In this document: positions 1-9,500 of the stretch, one piece after another
How the letters are laid out: each line of letters starts with the position of its first letter
Position numbering within the stretch: position 1 is the first letter of the stretch
Assembly (NCBI GenBank): GCA_013115125.1
Contig: JABANN010000439.1
Coordinates: forward strand, 1 to 28,973
DNA: 28,973 bases
Source of the DNA: Perkinsus olseni
Lineage: Eukaryota > Perkinsozoa > Perkinsida
Direction: 5' to 3'
The notes under the pieces: model-generated
The model's input: the letters and a program-made list of their open reading frames with translations, nothing else
Told to the model about the DNA's origin: nothing
Databases searched by the model: none
Translations under genes and position numbers: made by a program

Positions 1-328
1 AACATAAAGACCGAGCATACGTTGATCGTGGGTACGGGGTACTAGCTCGGGACCAATATATAGGTCTACATCTTCACTACGGATGTGATAATTAGTTGAG
101 AAAACAACTAAAGCGGAAAATATTATCAATTGGTCAGTTATCAATTTGACAACTAGTAGCGCTTGAATATCTGGACTAGCTTCATTCGTGCGGAAGATGC
201 TCCAACGGCTCATTGCCCCATCGATCGTCGTCTTCGTTGCGCGGGGTCGAAAAATTCGTCTACTCCCCGAATTTCACTCTCGTCGATCAGCCGTAGTCGA
301 TCACTACCAAGAGGAGACGGTCGTGAGT
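1..328. other. No gene seen
   Basis: No open frame with coding character, splice pattern or RNA fold was found here. The short frames present show no family features. Confidence 0.5.
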
Positions 329-381
329 TGCAACTTGCAACGGGTTACATGAAAATTTCATGTAACCCGTTGCAAGTTGCA
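329..381. repeat. 53-nt perfect palindrome (26-bp arms)
   Basis: Two 26-nt arms, 329-354 and 356-381, are exact reverse complements around a single central base. The arm begins TGCAACTTGCAACGGGTTAC. Chance cannot plausibly give arms this long. A small tRNA T-arm-like motif (396-412) follows but has no other tRNA parts. The palindrome could be a mobile hairpin, a fold-back transposon remnant or a structured RNA; nothing visible decides between these. Confidence 0.95.
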
Positions 382-911
382 TTGACATTTAATGTCCAGG
401 GTTCGAACCTGGGTGGTTAGGACCATTACCATCCGAGCGACTCATTACAGTCTCGGGTCGAGACTGTCTCGTCTCCTCCGAGAATGATGAGCACGATCGT
501 GCGAAAATGAGCACAACCTAGCAGCACTCGTCGCTCTGCTCCGGAGAGTAGGAACAGCCTTCAAGTATTCAAGTCCCTCTTTCGACGCATATCGGGTATT
601 TTATTCGGTACCAGACCGCGTCCTTCAACTGAACGCAATATGGCGGTTGGCACGTATAGTTCACACACATATTAGGTTTTCATCACACCGTTTACATCCT
701 CAATTTTAGTGTAAGTCCTGGACCAGTGTAAAGTTAACGCCATAAGTATATCACACAGTGTGACTGAGTTAGGAGGAATGCTTGAAATATTGACAAGAAG
801 TGGGGGCCAGTAGTGGCATTCTCTACAGACGTGACCCACCGCATGCGATCTCGCAACGCCTGAGAGTCAGTGACCACTGCACGATCTGGCTTGGCAGAAT
901 ATATCTTCATC
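382..911. other. Intergenic, no gene seen
   Basis: Only the T-arm-like motif at 396-412 was noted. No protein or RNA gene is supported. Confidence 0.5.
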
Positions 912-985
912 GCCCGATTAGTTCAGCTGGATAGAATGTCTGCCTACGGAGCAGATGGTCGTAGGTTCGAATCCTGCATCGGGTA
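912..985 (+). tRNA. tRNA-Arg (anticodon ACG)
   Basis: The sequence folds as a full cloverleaf. The acceptor arm GCCCGAT pairs with ATCGGGT (one G-U), followed by discriminator A at 985. The D-arm carries the TTAGTTCAGCTGGATAGA pattern of B-box/A-box class tRNAs. The anticodon stem TCTGC/GCAGA closes the loop CTACGGA, giving anticodon ACG (reads CGU; A34 would become inosine). The T-arm has GTTCGAATC. No intron is present. A solitary gene between unrelated loci, with internal Pol III promoter boxes. Confidence 0.95.
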
Positions 986-1371
986 TTGCTTATGGTTTGC
1001 AGCACTTCGCCATCAACCCGGTGATTCACATCGCAACCAAGAAGGCTCTGTAGCTGAGATTTGAGGTCCAGACTCGATCTAGGGAAAAGGTTACACGTGA
1101 TTCCGCTCTCCTGATGTCCGATCCCGCATCTGCTTCCGACTCTTCGTAGGCTCCAGAGACGAACAGCCCAGTAGCTCGGCCCTAGTTCGTTATGCTACCT
1201 CAGGCAGTATAGCCAGACAGGCATAGCATACATGGGCTGAGCCATTCTCTACGTCGCGCGGTCAGCCCAGCTACTCCAACAAAACGAGGCTTTAGAATAT
1301 GAAAATTCAGTTAGAAGGACTATGATGTACATCGTCAGTTTATTAAGACAAATACAACCAGAACTGAGCCC
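986..1371. other. Intergenic, no gene seen
   Basis: This spacer separates the tRNA from the 3' end of the CRT-like gene. It presumably holds that gene's 3' untranslated sequence; no further structure was recognised. Confidence 0.45.
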
Positions 1372-3324
1372 TCACATTATGAAGGGTGCCTCGCAACGAC
1401 AGAGCGTCATCTCCATCCTATTGCACTGCGAAGGGCAACAAACCCGCCGACCATCCGGACAGACATACATCTTGCTTTGCAGACCTCTCGCCGGAGCTGA
1501 CACGCTTCTCTGCATGTCGTGACCAAGCAGCGGCGTTTCCAACTTGGAATCGACCTCCTCTTCTTCCTCAGCCACTAAAGCCTGTTGATACTGTTTCTTA
1601 TGAAAGAGCGGGAAGCAGCATAGCATCCACTCAGTAGCACTCACGCTCGCATCAGCCATCACCTTATCCTTCACGTGGTTACCGTGCCGAAACAGGAAAA
1701 CACCGGCCAAAATCACGGCCAATGCCACCCATTCTGTAGAGGGGATTCTGGAGGACCCAATTAGGGGCCACGGGACAAGCGACAGTATAGCAGCGAGAGG
1801 GGCGGTAAGTTTCATACAGACAAATGTTAACAACGCTGAGTGCTTCGCCACCAAAGCGTAGACGCTGATGTTGTAAAATATATTCAACGACATATACACC
1901 ACGTACGTGACAGTCGCATACCGACAGGAAGTGAGCTCCGTCGGCCTGTCCGCGACCAGGCAGAAGAAACCGTCCTCCAAACGCTCACCGAATCCAGCCG
2001 GCTGTCGGAGCCATTCAATGACGCTTGAAACAGGAAGGCTCCAGCACAACGAAAAGACGGAAGCTCCCGAGTTGACGACGAAGATGTCGAGACCGTCGCC
2101 GTACTTTGCCGTATAGCGACGGAAGACCATTTCCTTGAGGGTAAAACTCATAGCAGTGCAGGCAGTAGAGAGGCACACTAGAGTAGCCATTGGGATGTTA
2201 GTACTGGATACCCCGCCTTGTGAAAGCTGCATAAACGCCGTAGCTGAGCCCAGTATCACTACGAGGAGGCCGACCAACTCTACTGCAACGTATTTTACAT
2301 GAAGAAGAGTGGCGCTCCACAACGCAGTGAACGGCACCTGACAGCGGCAGACAGTTCCGCAGCCGGCGGAGGTCTCGACACAAGCGGACCGTTAGAGCGC
2401 TGACGAACTCGCCACCACTAACATCTGTATGTGAAATTATCAATCCAGAATTTTCCATTTTATTCGCTCGTTTCATCTCTATCATAGACAACCAGGCGCC
2501 CTTCAATCCTATTTGACGAACGAGGGATTCCTCGGATCGCTAGCGCGATGAAATGATACACAATGCTGCCCTGAGCATACGTTAAACGACAAGACTTGAT
2601 CTCTCTGGCGAGAAGCGGCGTGGAGAAAATATTAGAAGAAAGACCAAGATTTCAAGATTACCAAGGGCAACCATGATAGCTGCCGCTCTGCCTTCCCGTT
2701 TACCTGGGCCTGTAGCATGAGTTGGTATACCATAACACTGACGTATGGTTGGCCGATGAATTGCAGAATTTGGCCCATCACATCACAGAGACCGGCGATG
2801 GCTAAAAGACGCCACTCGCCGCCACGTGACCAGATGAAATTTACCTGAAACACAACAACAGTGACGTGGCTGGTCTCCGGAGGCTGCCACCCTGCTCGAA
2901 GATAACCGGTGAACTACCCTCTTCGACAAACCAGGGCGATGGGAGGCCTCCGGATTCGAATCATCAGTCGGAAAAGCGCAGCGGTAGCGAGATTGGTCGT
3001 CTCCACAGCGCCGTCTTCACCCGAAATTGATCGTCATTCACCAACCCGGTCGAAGGCCCGATTGCCCTTGGCTACTACCTGCTGCTTAGTGATGTAACCC
3101 ATGGTGTATCGATACAGGCAGACCGAAGTGTAGATTACGAAATATACCACAGCATTGGCGATGGCCGTTACGAAGCCCGAGTAAGGCCCCAAGGGCTGAG
3201 CTCGGATCTTACCCGCGACGACATCTGTGGACCTGACGATGGAGAGTTGACGACCGAGGGAGAAGTCGCGAGACGAGTTCTCATCATAGACAGACTGGGC
3301 AGCAGGGATGGTCGAGTAGTTCAT
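1372..3324 (-). CDS. CRT-like drug/metabolite transporter, 3 exons
   Basis: Three exons, 3324-3046, 2844-2704 and 2337-1372, give 461 residues with introns of 201 and 366 nt (GTTGGT..CAG, GTAAAC..CAG, both phase 0). The family is the chloroquine-resistance-transporter-like branch of the drug/metabolite transporter superfamily, which moves small peptides, amino acids, thiols or cationic drugs across vacuole-type membranes. Evidence: a first helix after a short N-tail (about residues 49-75, ending in YRYTMGYITKQ), a Q-L-x-L-Q-A-Q-V-P-F-T-A-L turn spanning exons 2 and 3, a KEMVF motif after a hydrophobic stretch, NIFYNISVYALVAKHSA near the third quarter, and a last helix ending LFRHG. About ten membrane segments are expected; PfCRT is 424 residues. 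The tail is acidic, then Cys-rich. Substrate cannot be told from sequence. The start ATG gives a sensible cytosolic N-tail. Confidence 0.82.
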
Positions 3325-3390
3325 TTCAACGGCACTCGATTGAAGCTTCTCTACGTTTTACAATCGCCACGTCTCTCAGGGCAAATGGTT

Positions 3391-3417
3391 CTCTCACTTC
3401 AAACTTAGAAGTGAGAG
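3391..3417. repeat. Hairpin, 10-bp arms
   Basis: CTCTCACTTC (3391-3400) is the exact reverse complement of 3408-3417 with a 7-nt loop. It lies about 70 nt upstream of the CRT-like start codon, so it could sit in that gene's leader or promoter. A second, weaker hairpin (CCTTAGAA../TTCTTAAGG) follows at once. Confidence 0.75.
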
Positions 3418-4051
3418 TTCCACACCTTAGAAGTTCTTAAGGTACTATGGCCACAAATTACCCGTAGAAGTTCTACCTGGGCGAAAGGCATAGCAGAAGA
3501 TGTCACCTCTGGCACGCGAGGGAGGGGACCGATGGGAAGTGCTACCAGCCACCAAGGATTATCTGTCGTGATTAGCGCTTATAATATCAGTGTTATTCTG
3601 ATCTCGATGGCCGGATATATTTTCACCCAATTTGCCCACGAATCATCTCGGCATCTTAGGTTGAAGACGGCCCACGACATGAAAGCTCAGAAGATCGAGG
3701 TATCCAGAATTCGCTCACACCCATCGGTAAACTTGAACGGGCGTGAGTGCCGTTTTGTCTCTAGTCAGCTGACGAGTTCGCGTCGCCTACCGAGAGACCC
3801 ACAAAGAATTGCAGTCCCCCTTGGACGTGAAGGCCGTGTACTATTCATCTCTCACTTTATTGGTATGATGATCAATACTCCTGCCCGCGAAACTGAGAAG
3901 CTAGACGGACCTAGTATGAAGGCTTGCTACGCTGGAAGAATCAAGCGACTTCTTCGCACGGCCCCGCCGTTATCAAAAAACTTGAATTTTTGGGGGGTTT
4001 TTTCATATGTCTTGGTGCCATTTTCATAGTTCGAAAACCGTCCCCAATGAC
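3418..4051. other. Intergenic; one long open frame, not supported
   Basis: A 165-codon plus-strand frame (3532-4029) is open but its product shows no family motif, no clear exon borders and no relative elsewhere in the window. A frame this long is expected about once by chance in a window this size. Runs of A and G occur near 3976-4010. Confidence 0.4.
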
Positions 4052-4441
4052 CTACCCTGTTATTATAACAGCGAGCATGAGTAGCGAGATGACTAGCTGG
4101 TCGTGGCGGTACTTGGCCGCATCTTCCTGCGCCCTCGCTTCGCCCACCGATGGTGGCATCGTAGCGTTACGTTGCAGCGCGGGGGCGGCAAGCGGTGAAC
4201 GATCGTTCTTCAACAATCGATCGGTCATTTGGGAATTCACCGGGCAAGACGGAATACTGTAAGATTCTTCTGTTAGTTGAAAATCATCATTCCTATCTAA
4301 AGTATATAGCGGCACTAGGCAGAAGCGACGATACGCTGCTGATAAGCGACAACACAAGGCAAAACCCGAGACGAGACGGAAGCGGCGTTTCGCTCCGCCG
4401 AAAGACGATTTTTCTGAACTACTAGCGGCACCGGACGCCAT
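4052..4441 (-). CDS. Possible small membrane protein with C-terminal hydrophobic segment
   Basis: A 129-codon frame runs from ATG 4441-4439 to a stop at 4052. The last third reads like a real protein: an acidic and basic helix (EARAQEDAAKYRHDQ) leading into a hydrophobic run (LVISLLMLAVIITG), the layout of a tail-anchored or small single-span protein. The frame ends in GG|GTAGGT, a fair splice donor, so the true C-terminus may lie in a further exon near 3870-3900. The first half is less convincing and may contain an intron. The gene is divergent from eL41 copy 1, about 180 nt away, so a shared promoter is possible. I do not recognise the family. Confidence 0.3.
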   Translation of the reverse strand: MASGAASSSEKSSFGGAKRRFRLVSGFALCCRLSAAYRRFCLVPLYTLDRNDDFQLTEESYSIPSCPVNSQMTDRLLKNDRSPLAAPALQRNATMPPSVGEARAQEDAAKYRHDQLVISLLMLAVIITG

Positions 4442-4550
4442 AATGAATCGTATTCGTTGCTTGGATGCTCGCGATCGGCGGCAACCTGCGCCGTGGTGGA
4501 CGTGGCCGGGTTGCATCGCTCCGCTAAAGCTTTGCCATTTTTCGAATCGA

Positions 4551-4744
4551 TCGACTGATCGATTTGGTAGAGCTTGGATCCCCGGAGTGTTCTCTTCACA
4601 CCAGGGTTTGGTCTTCTCCAACATGGCTCATAAGTCCAACCCCTATAAGAAGGCCCGCGCGGCCATGCGTTGGAAGTGGAAGAAGAAGCGTACTCGCCGT
4701 CTTCAGCGTAAGCGCCGGAAGATGCGTCAGCGTTCCAAGTAAAC
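4551..4744 (+). repeat. Duplicated segment carrying eL41, copy 1
   Basis: This 194-nt block matches 6657-6850 at 192 positions, with no gaps. The match starts about 72 nt before the eL41 start codon and stops 2 nt after the stop codon. Weaker similarity (AAAGCTT..) extends about 20 nt further upstream. One mismatch is upstream; the other is a silent His codon change. Confidence 0.95.
4623..4742 (+). CDS. RPL41: Ribosomal protein eL41, copy 1
   Basis: The 39-codon frame ends in 25 residues that are eL41, the smallest eukaryotic ribosomal protein and almost entirely Arg and Lys. The KKRTRRLQRKRRKMRQRSK end is near-identical to the universal sequence. The canonical protein would start at the internal ATG (4665). 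Here 14 extra residues (MAHKSNPYKKARAA) precede it in frame, kept in both copies with only a silent change, so they may be translated. A pyrimidine-rich tract ending CACCAG lies 18 nt before the ATG, suitable as a splice or spliced-leader acceptor. The protein sits at the subunit interface of the ribosome. Confidence 0.9.
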   Translation: MAHKSNPYKKARAAMRWKWKKKRTRRLQRKRRKMRQRSK

Positions 4745-5280
4745 TCTCTTCTGAGTTTTCTTGGACGTCCGCTGTTGCTGGAGAGGTTGCTGGATTGCAA
4801 GTGTCTGAAGGTGATATCCATTTCAAATTTTCGCCCCTCGCTTTTTTTATTTTCCTATTTCTCAGGTTGATATTACCATTGTTGATGATAACAGCATTCG
4901 ACTTGTCCAAGGCTGTCGCCGCTACCTTTAACCCCGGTCTCAAGATTTCTCCTTGGTGTGGTGTTGCTAACTGCTGCTCAATTAACTTCGTGATTGCGAG
5001 CATTCTTCCATCCCTACTGTGCAAACGGTGAACGCTGGCATGCCAGTCAGTAGCTGCAGATTGCACTGAAGGGCCACATATCTCGCTAGATCAACTCGGA
5101 GCTCATCCTAGTGGGTTTGGGGTCGTCTCAGTTCGCTGAGCTTATCCTTACTCCCAACCAAGAGCTTCGGAAATTTGCATTGAGATGGTCAAATGATGAT
5201 AAAACACGACGGTCTTATGAACCCACTTGATGGGATCTGATTCCACTTATAACTCAGCTCACTCTGATAAGATCTGTTAA
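4745..5280. other. Spacer downstream of eL41 copy 1
   Basis: No gene is supported. The stretch presumably includes the eL41 3' untranslated region; frames here are short and without family features. Confidence 0.4.
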
Positions 5281-5572
5281 CGGCAATTCCGACACTTGAA
5301 GTTGGGCTGCTCCTGTCAGTGACGAACTTCCTTTTTTACATTGCCAAAATGGACTCGTTAGCTCAGCTGTCTGACCGATTTTCGTATTGGTACAGATCGT
5401 TCATTGCGCGATACACCTTGACTGTATGTCGGGTCCACGGCAATTCCGACACTTGAAGTTAACCGCCCTCGTCGGTGATCGGCTTCTATTCTTACATTGC
5501 CAAGATTCACTCGTTAGCTCAGCTGTCTGACCGATTTTTTGTACTGGTACAGATCGTTCATTGCGCGATACA
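5281..5572. repeat. Two 135-nt direct repeats with tRNA-like core
   Basis: Unit 1 is 5281-5415 and unit 2 is 5438-5572, the same length and separated by 22 nt (period 157). Both start CGGCAATTCCGACACTTGAA and end CATTGCGCGATACA; the middle is more diverged. Each holds TCGTTAGCTCAGCTGTCTGA, which looks like a tRNA acceptor end plus D-arm, followed by a CCGAT-type stem and a GTTCATTG loop, but no complete cloverleaf forms. Candidates are tRNA-derived pseudogenes, a SINE-like repeat or a small structured RNA. Confidence 0.8.
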
Positions 5573-6656
5573 TTTCTGTTGTGATTATCGATGGCTTTTT
5601 TCATCCCTCGCGTAAAGCGGTGAAATTTAGTAGCTGCAGCGGTGCGTGCTGGGTCCTGCCATCGTAGAGAGAACATGCTGTCCCCTTCTTGGGTTGATCG
5701 TATGCCGGGGCTCTCCACCGAAGCCGAAGTTCACGGTCAGCTTAGCTGGCCTACTTAGCGGGTTTGACTAGCAGCTCTGGACAGCTTTATTGACTACTCG
5801 CTGTCTCGTCTTGAGTGATGACTTTATTGGTAGTCGTGTGCTTACAATAGACAGCGAAGAGTGTATGGTGCTCGGTGTTGCGCTTCCCTTGTGGTAGGTT
5901 TGTTGCTATGATGTGTATCGTACAAGTTCCTGTTTGAGTTTGCAAAGCACACTCTGTGACGAGGCTCCGAGTGCCTCGCTACAATTTCCAACTTTGCTAT
6001 ATGGACGTGTCCCGATTCCTATGCTCGGTGAGTTAACAACACCACCCTCACGGAGTTTCATATTTTGGATACATCTTACTGTTTACTATTAAGAAGCCGA
6101 CTATAGGAATTTACGAAATTAAAGATACCACGTCGCATGGCGTAAAGTTATACCAACGTAAAATTCTCGGGCTGAGGAATAGCCATGACTCCTTGCTTTC
6201 GTTTGAGCAATGATGCGGGCCTAGGCTGCCGATCGGTTTCAAACACGTTTGAATAGCTATTTGATAACAAGGACCATATTACGTAAATAGACACAAGGCT
6301 GACCCTTCACGTATTTAGTCGGAGCTGCACCCTCTGCAGTAACGGTTGAGTATAGGGTGCGAATTTAGTACATGCAGGTGACTTCTCAAACTGTTTCATT
6401 GTTGAACGTATTTGTGTTGTGGAAGTACTCACCTCTGGGCTTGGTGGCGTGGCCGAGCATAACCGGTATTATAGCGCTGACCTCTCAAAGTGGTAGAAGA
6501 GTAATGAGGATGACCTTATGTCACGGTGGAATCTCATTGTCCATCACACGGAACGACGAAACCATGGGTTGAAAGTAAAGCTTCGAAGCCTCTTGAACTT
6601 CTAAAGGACCACCGGGCTGGCTTGGCGACAGTGAGCACACAAAGCTTGCAAAATGC
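5573..6656. other. Intergenic, no gene seen
   Basis: No coding region or RNA gene is supported between the paired repeats and the second eL41 block. A 66-codon frame at 6372-6572 is hydrophobic in part but has no supporting features. Confidence 0.4.
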
Positions 6657-6850
6657 TCGACTGATCGATTTGATAGAGCTTGGATCCCCGGAGTGTTCTC
6701 TTCACACCAGGGTTTGGTCTTCTCCAACATGGCTCACAAGTCCAACCCCTATAAGAAGGCCCGCGCGGCCATGCGTTGGAAGTGGAAGAAGAAGCGTACT
6801 CGCCGTCTTCAGCGTAAGCGCCGGAAGATGCGTCAGCGTTCCAAGTAAAC
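6657..6850 (+). repeat. Duplicated segment carrying eL41, copy 2
   Basis: The partner of 4551-4744, in the same orientation, 2,106 nt downstream. Identity breaks sharply at both ends, so this is a short segmental copy and not a tandem repeat of a longer unit. Confidence 0.95.
6729..6848 (+). CDS. RPL41: Ribosomal protein eL41, copy 2
   Basis: The 39 residues are identical to copy 1, again with 14 residues ahead of the canonical 25-residue eL41. The same CACCAG acceptor-like site lies 18 nt before the ATG. Unlike copy 1, the stop codon is followed by ACAACAACAGCAGTGAAG and then what looks like a complete intron, so the 3' ends of the two transcripts must differ. Identity at the protein level with one silent change suggests a recent copy or gene conversion, and both copies look functional. 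Confidence 0.9.
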   Translation: MAHKSNPYKKARAAMRWKWKKKRTRRLQRKRRKMRQRSK

Positions 6851-6867
6851 AACAACAGCAGTGAAGG

Positions 6868-6921
6868 GTAAGCTCTTGATTTCGCCACTCTTGTCTACTA
6901 TCTATAGTGTTGTTTCTGCAG
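6868..6921 (+). other. Candidate 54-nt intron after eL41 copy 2 stop codon
   Basis: GTAAGCTCTTG..TTGTTTCTGCAG has a strong donor, a pyrimidine-rich end and an AG acceptor, and its length matches other short introns in the window. It starts 19 nt after the stop codon, so it would be a 3' untranslated-region intron. Confidence 0.45.
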
Positions 6922-8182
6922 ATGCTGTGACGACCAAGGCCTGTGAAGACTGTTCGCCTGAGCCAATTGACGACTTTTGTATGCCGCTTTTGCGGTCATC
7001 ATAATCATCGCTCTTCCCTGCATTAAATATGGACTTTAGTTTGCTGCAGTTGGGAGGGGTGCATTCTCACCGGCCATTCATCGGCCGGTTTACGAATGCT
7101 GGTATTGATGGTGGAGTGACACTCTGACCGTTAAGGAGAGATGCGTTCCAGCCGACAGGTGCGTTCTCGGGCAATGTATCGATCGGATTCGATCGGATTG
7201 GCATCGTTCATATTCGGTGTGTGTGAGTTCATAGTCTAACGTCAGAATCGGCTTAGTTAAGTTCTCGTCGATGTGCTCATCTGATGGCGGCTTTTGCGGT
7301 CGGCATCGGACCGCTTTCTCTACACTTTATTCTGCAGTAGTGGGTTGAATTACCCGATCCTCAGCGGCGTGCAACGATACTCCCGAGGCCGGGACGTGAG
7401 AAGATATGGTGTGGACAGTCGGTCTTCAGTGGATCATGCTCGCAGAGCAACGGGTTACTTTTCACACTAGATCACAATAGGAACATTCTCACCGACCTTG
7501 AGCTGGCCTTTGATGCTGGGATAGGTCGCCCTGAACCCGTTGGGGACGTAGCACTTAGGCCGCGTAGCCTATCTTTCATCCTCACCATCGCTTTCTCGAA
7601 CTCTCCGGTAGGGAGAAAGCTCTTCCTGTTTCTATTACGGATCCTCAACCGGGACCGGCAATTCTTGTTAACGAAGCCGGCAGCTTTCCAAGAGCGACAT
7701 AGCTAGGTGAAGAGTGGATGCTGCCAGGAAAGAATGAGATGGTCTGGTCTGTTCCTTCTGCTCGTTGTGGCAGCGTTCGGGCATGTAATAGCGCGATACA
7801 GAGCTCATCGTTAAGTTGCTAGGCTAGCAATGCTAGCGCATCGGCATCAAGTCCAACTAAGCCGGTGACGACGTTGAACTTTGAACTGACGCACACCATT
7901 CTCCCTACACTGCTCAGCCGCGAGGGTTTGCCTTTCTTACAATAACAAGGGAAGGAAATCTTCGGGGAGGTCGAGGGATGCACCTCCCTCAGCAACTCAG
8001 AACAAAACACGCTCGAAGCTTGAGGAGAATCTTCTACTCGCCGCCGGGATGATCGGCAGCCTTCGAAAAAAGAATCAAAAAAGGGCAATAAAATCTTGTC
8101 GACGCCCAAGAGTTGCTCTGTTGCTATGATCGATTTCATTAGTGGCCGCTGGCTGAGGCCAGCAGCAAACCAGGAGGATCTC
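6922..8182. other. Intergenic with weak internal repeats
   Basis: No gene is supported. A sequence starting CGCTTTTGCGGTC near 6985 has a diverged match near 7288 (GGCTTTTGCGGTC.. TGCAGT.GGG). A short direct repeat of CGATCGGATT lies near 7180-7200. Positions 7221-7276 resemble 11371-11428. Confidence 0.4.
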
Positions 8183-8872
8183 CTACGAGTGGGGGTCACT
8201 CGGGAGTGTGAAGGGTGGTACTTCAAGACGGCCGCCGTACTCCACCGCTCCTGGAACGTGGTACCCAAGCGTGTGGATGTCCAGGAAGAGACGTTGAGCA
8301 GAGACGTTGTGGCCGGTGGGATCCACGACGATCGTTGATGTTAAATACACGGGTAAAGAGTAGAGCTTCTCGCTCAGTGGCTCCACTGCTGCTCATGCCG
8401 CGATAAGATCCAATACACCAATGCATGTAGCCGAGCGATTTAAGAAACGAGGCTCAGCTTCATCAAGACAAACGAATGAGTTGCCCTGAAGCATCGTCAT
8501 CTCCGTCCACATTCTGTTGCGGATTTTTAAGTCTATCGTCCCTCGTGCGCAGTACTGCACATGACGCTCCAATGTAACCATACCACACCAAACGTATTTC
8601 TCCAGAGTAAGCTTCTCCACCGATATGTGAAGGACCGAAGGAAGGTTGTACGAGATTCTTAAGAGAGTGCCGATGTACCACATACAGCAAGCCAATGCTA
8701 GTCCGGAAAGGAGAGTCCACGTGGCTAAATAATACCAGGGCGTCTTCCCGCCGCTCGCCATTTTGCCGTCTCGCCATAGCTCCCGTGGTGGCTTGTGTGG
8801 CTCCGGCCTGGACCAGCGAAGAAAGCCAGAAGGGGTATCGAGAGGGTCGTATGCGGCGATGAAAGTTTCCAT
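8183..8872 (-). pseudogene. Family member A: type II membrane glycoprotein-like, frameshifted
   Basis: The product starts at ATG 8872-8870 and shows the family layout: a Pro/Arg-rich N-terminal segment with DTPSGFLRWSRP, one membrane span (WTLLSGLALACCMWYIG..), then an outer domain with SYNLPSVL, VWCGMVTL, a second Cys and NRMWTE. After about 158 codons the frame stops near 8395. The matching second half (EPLSEKLYSLPVYL.., N-V-S, a TLGYH block) continues in another frame to a stop at 8183. Compared with member C this is one frameshift, so A is probably a pseudogene, although a sequencing error is possible. A lies just downstream of B on the same strand. The family is not one I recognise. Confidence 0.7.
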
Positions 8873-9500
8873 ATCTCGGCCGGTGGAAGCGCCAGGCGCA
8901 GAGCGGAAATCTCGTGACGTGACGTGCCACCCGTGACACCCCAGCCGTCACATTTTGCCTCGGAGGGACTGCCGTGTTTTCGAGAATCGCCCAGTCTCAT
9001 AGCGAAACCCTCGCCCGAGAACGGTCTACGGCCTCGCTTTGGCGTTTGGTGTCCCTCGGAGGAAAACCTCTTGACGAAGTTTCTGATTGCGTCACATATC
9101 AACACTAGAGAGAGTTTCCAACTTCGCGCGTCGGAAAGAGTCTAAGCCGGAATCAGCGTTGGACTATCAACTCACGTACACAAACTCGCTCATGTGTTTG
9201 ACACACGCCCCAACGCTAGGGTGAGGTTGATGGTGATGATCAGTGATCACCGCGACCACTACGGGGTAGCCTCGAACAGGATGAGGGTCGATCCTTTAGT
9301 CCGGGATTAATAGCCCCATTCATCAACTTTAAACAAAACACACACAGAGAGCATAAGAATTCCGCTAAGAGCCTTCAAAGGCATTCTAATGAAAAAGAAG
9401 AGACCGTGGCCAGCCGACACCAAAAGACCGACAACAGGCTGCTAGCCCTGAACTGTTAGCCCGGCCTTGTCTGTAGCCGTTGACTGGGGAGTCTGTCACT
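8873..9500. other. Spacer between family members B and A
   Basis: It holds the upstream region of A. The motif around 8926-8950 (CCACCCGTGACACCCC..) resembles motifs upstream of B and C. No gene is supported. Confidence 0.4.

Noticed and set aside
396-412. tRNA T-arm-like CCAGG-GTTCGAA-CCTGG
   Set aside because: No acceptor, D or anticodon arm at the right spacing; the upstream bases belong to the 53-nt palindrome.
3532-4029. 165-codon plus-strand open frame
   Set aside because: No family motif, no partner exon and no paralogue; one such frame is expected by chance in this much sequence.
4315-5066. Minus-strand frames overlapping eL41 copy 1
   Set aside because: They are complements of the Arg/Lys-rich eL41 reading frame and its flank, and recur opposite copy 2 for the same reason.
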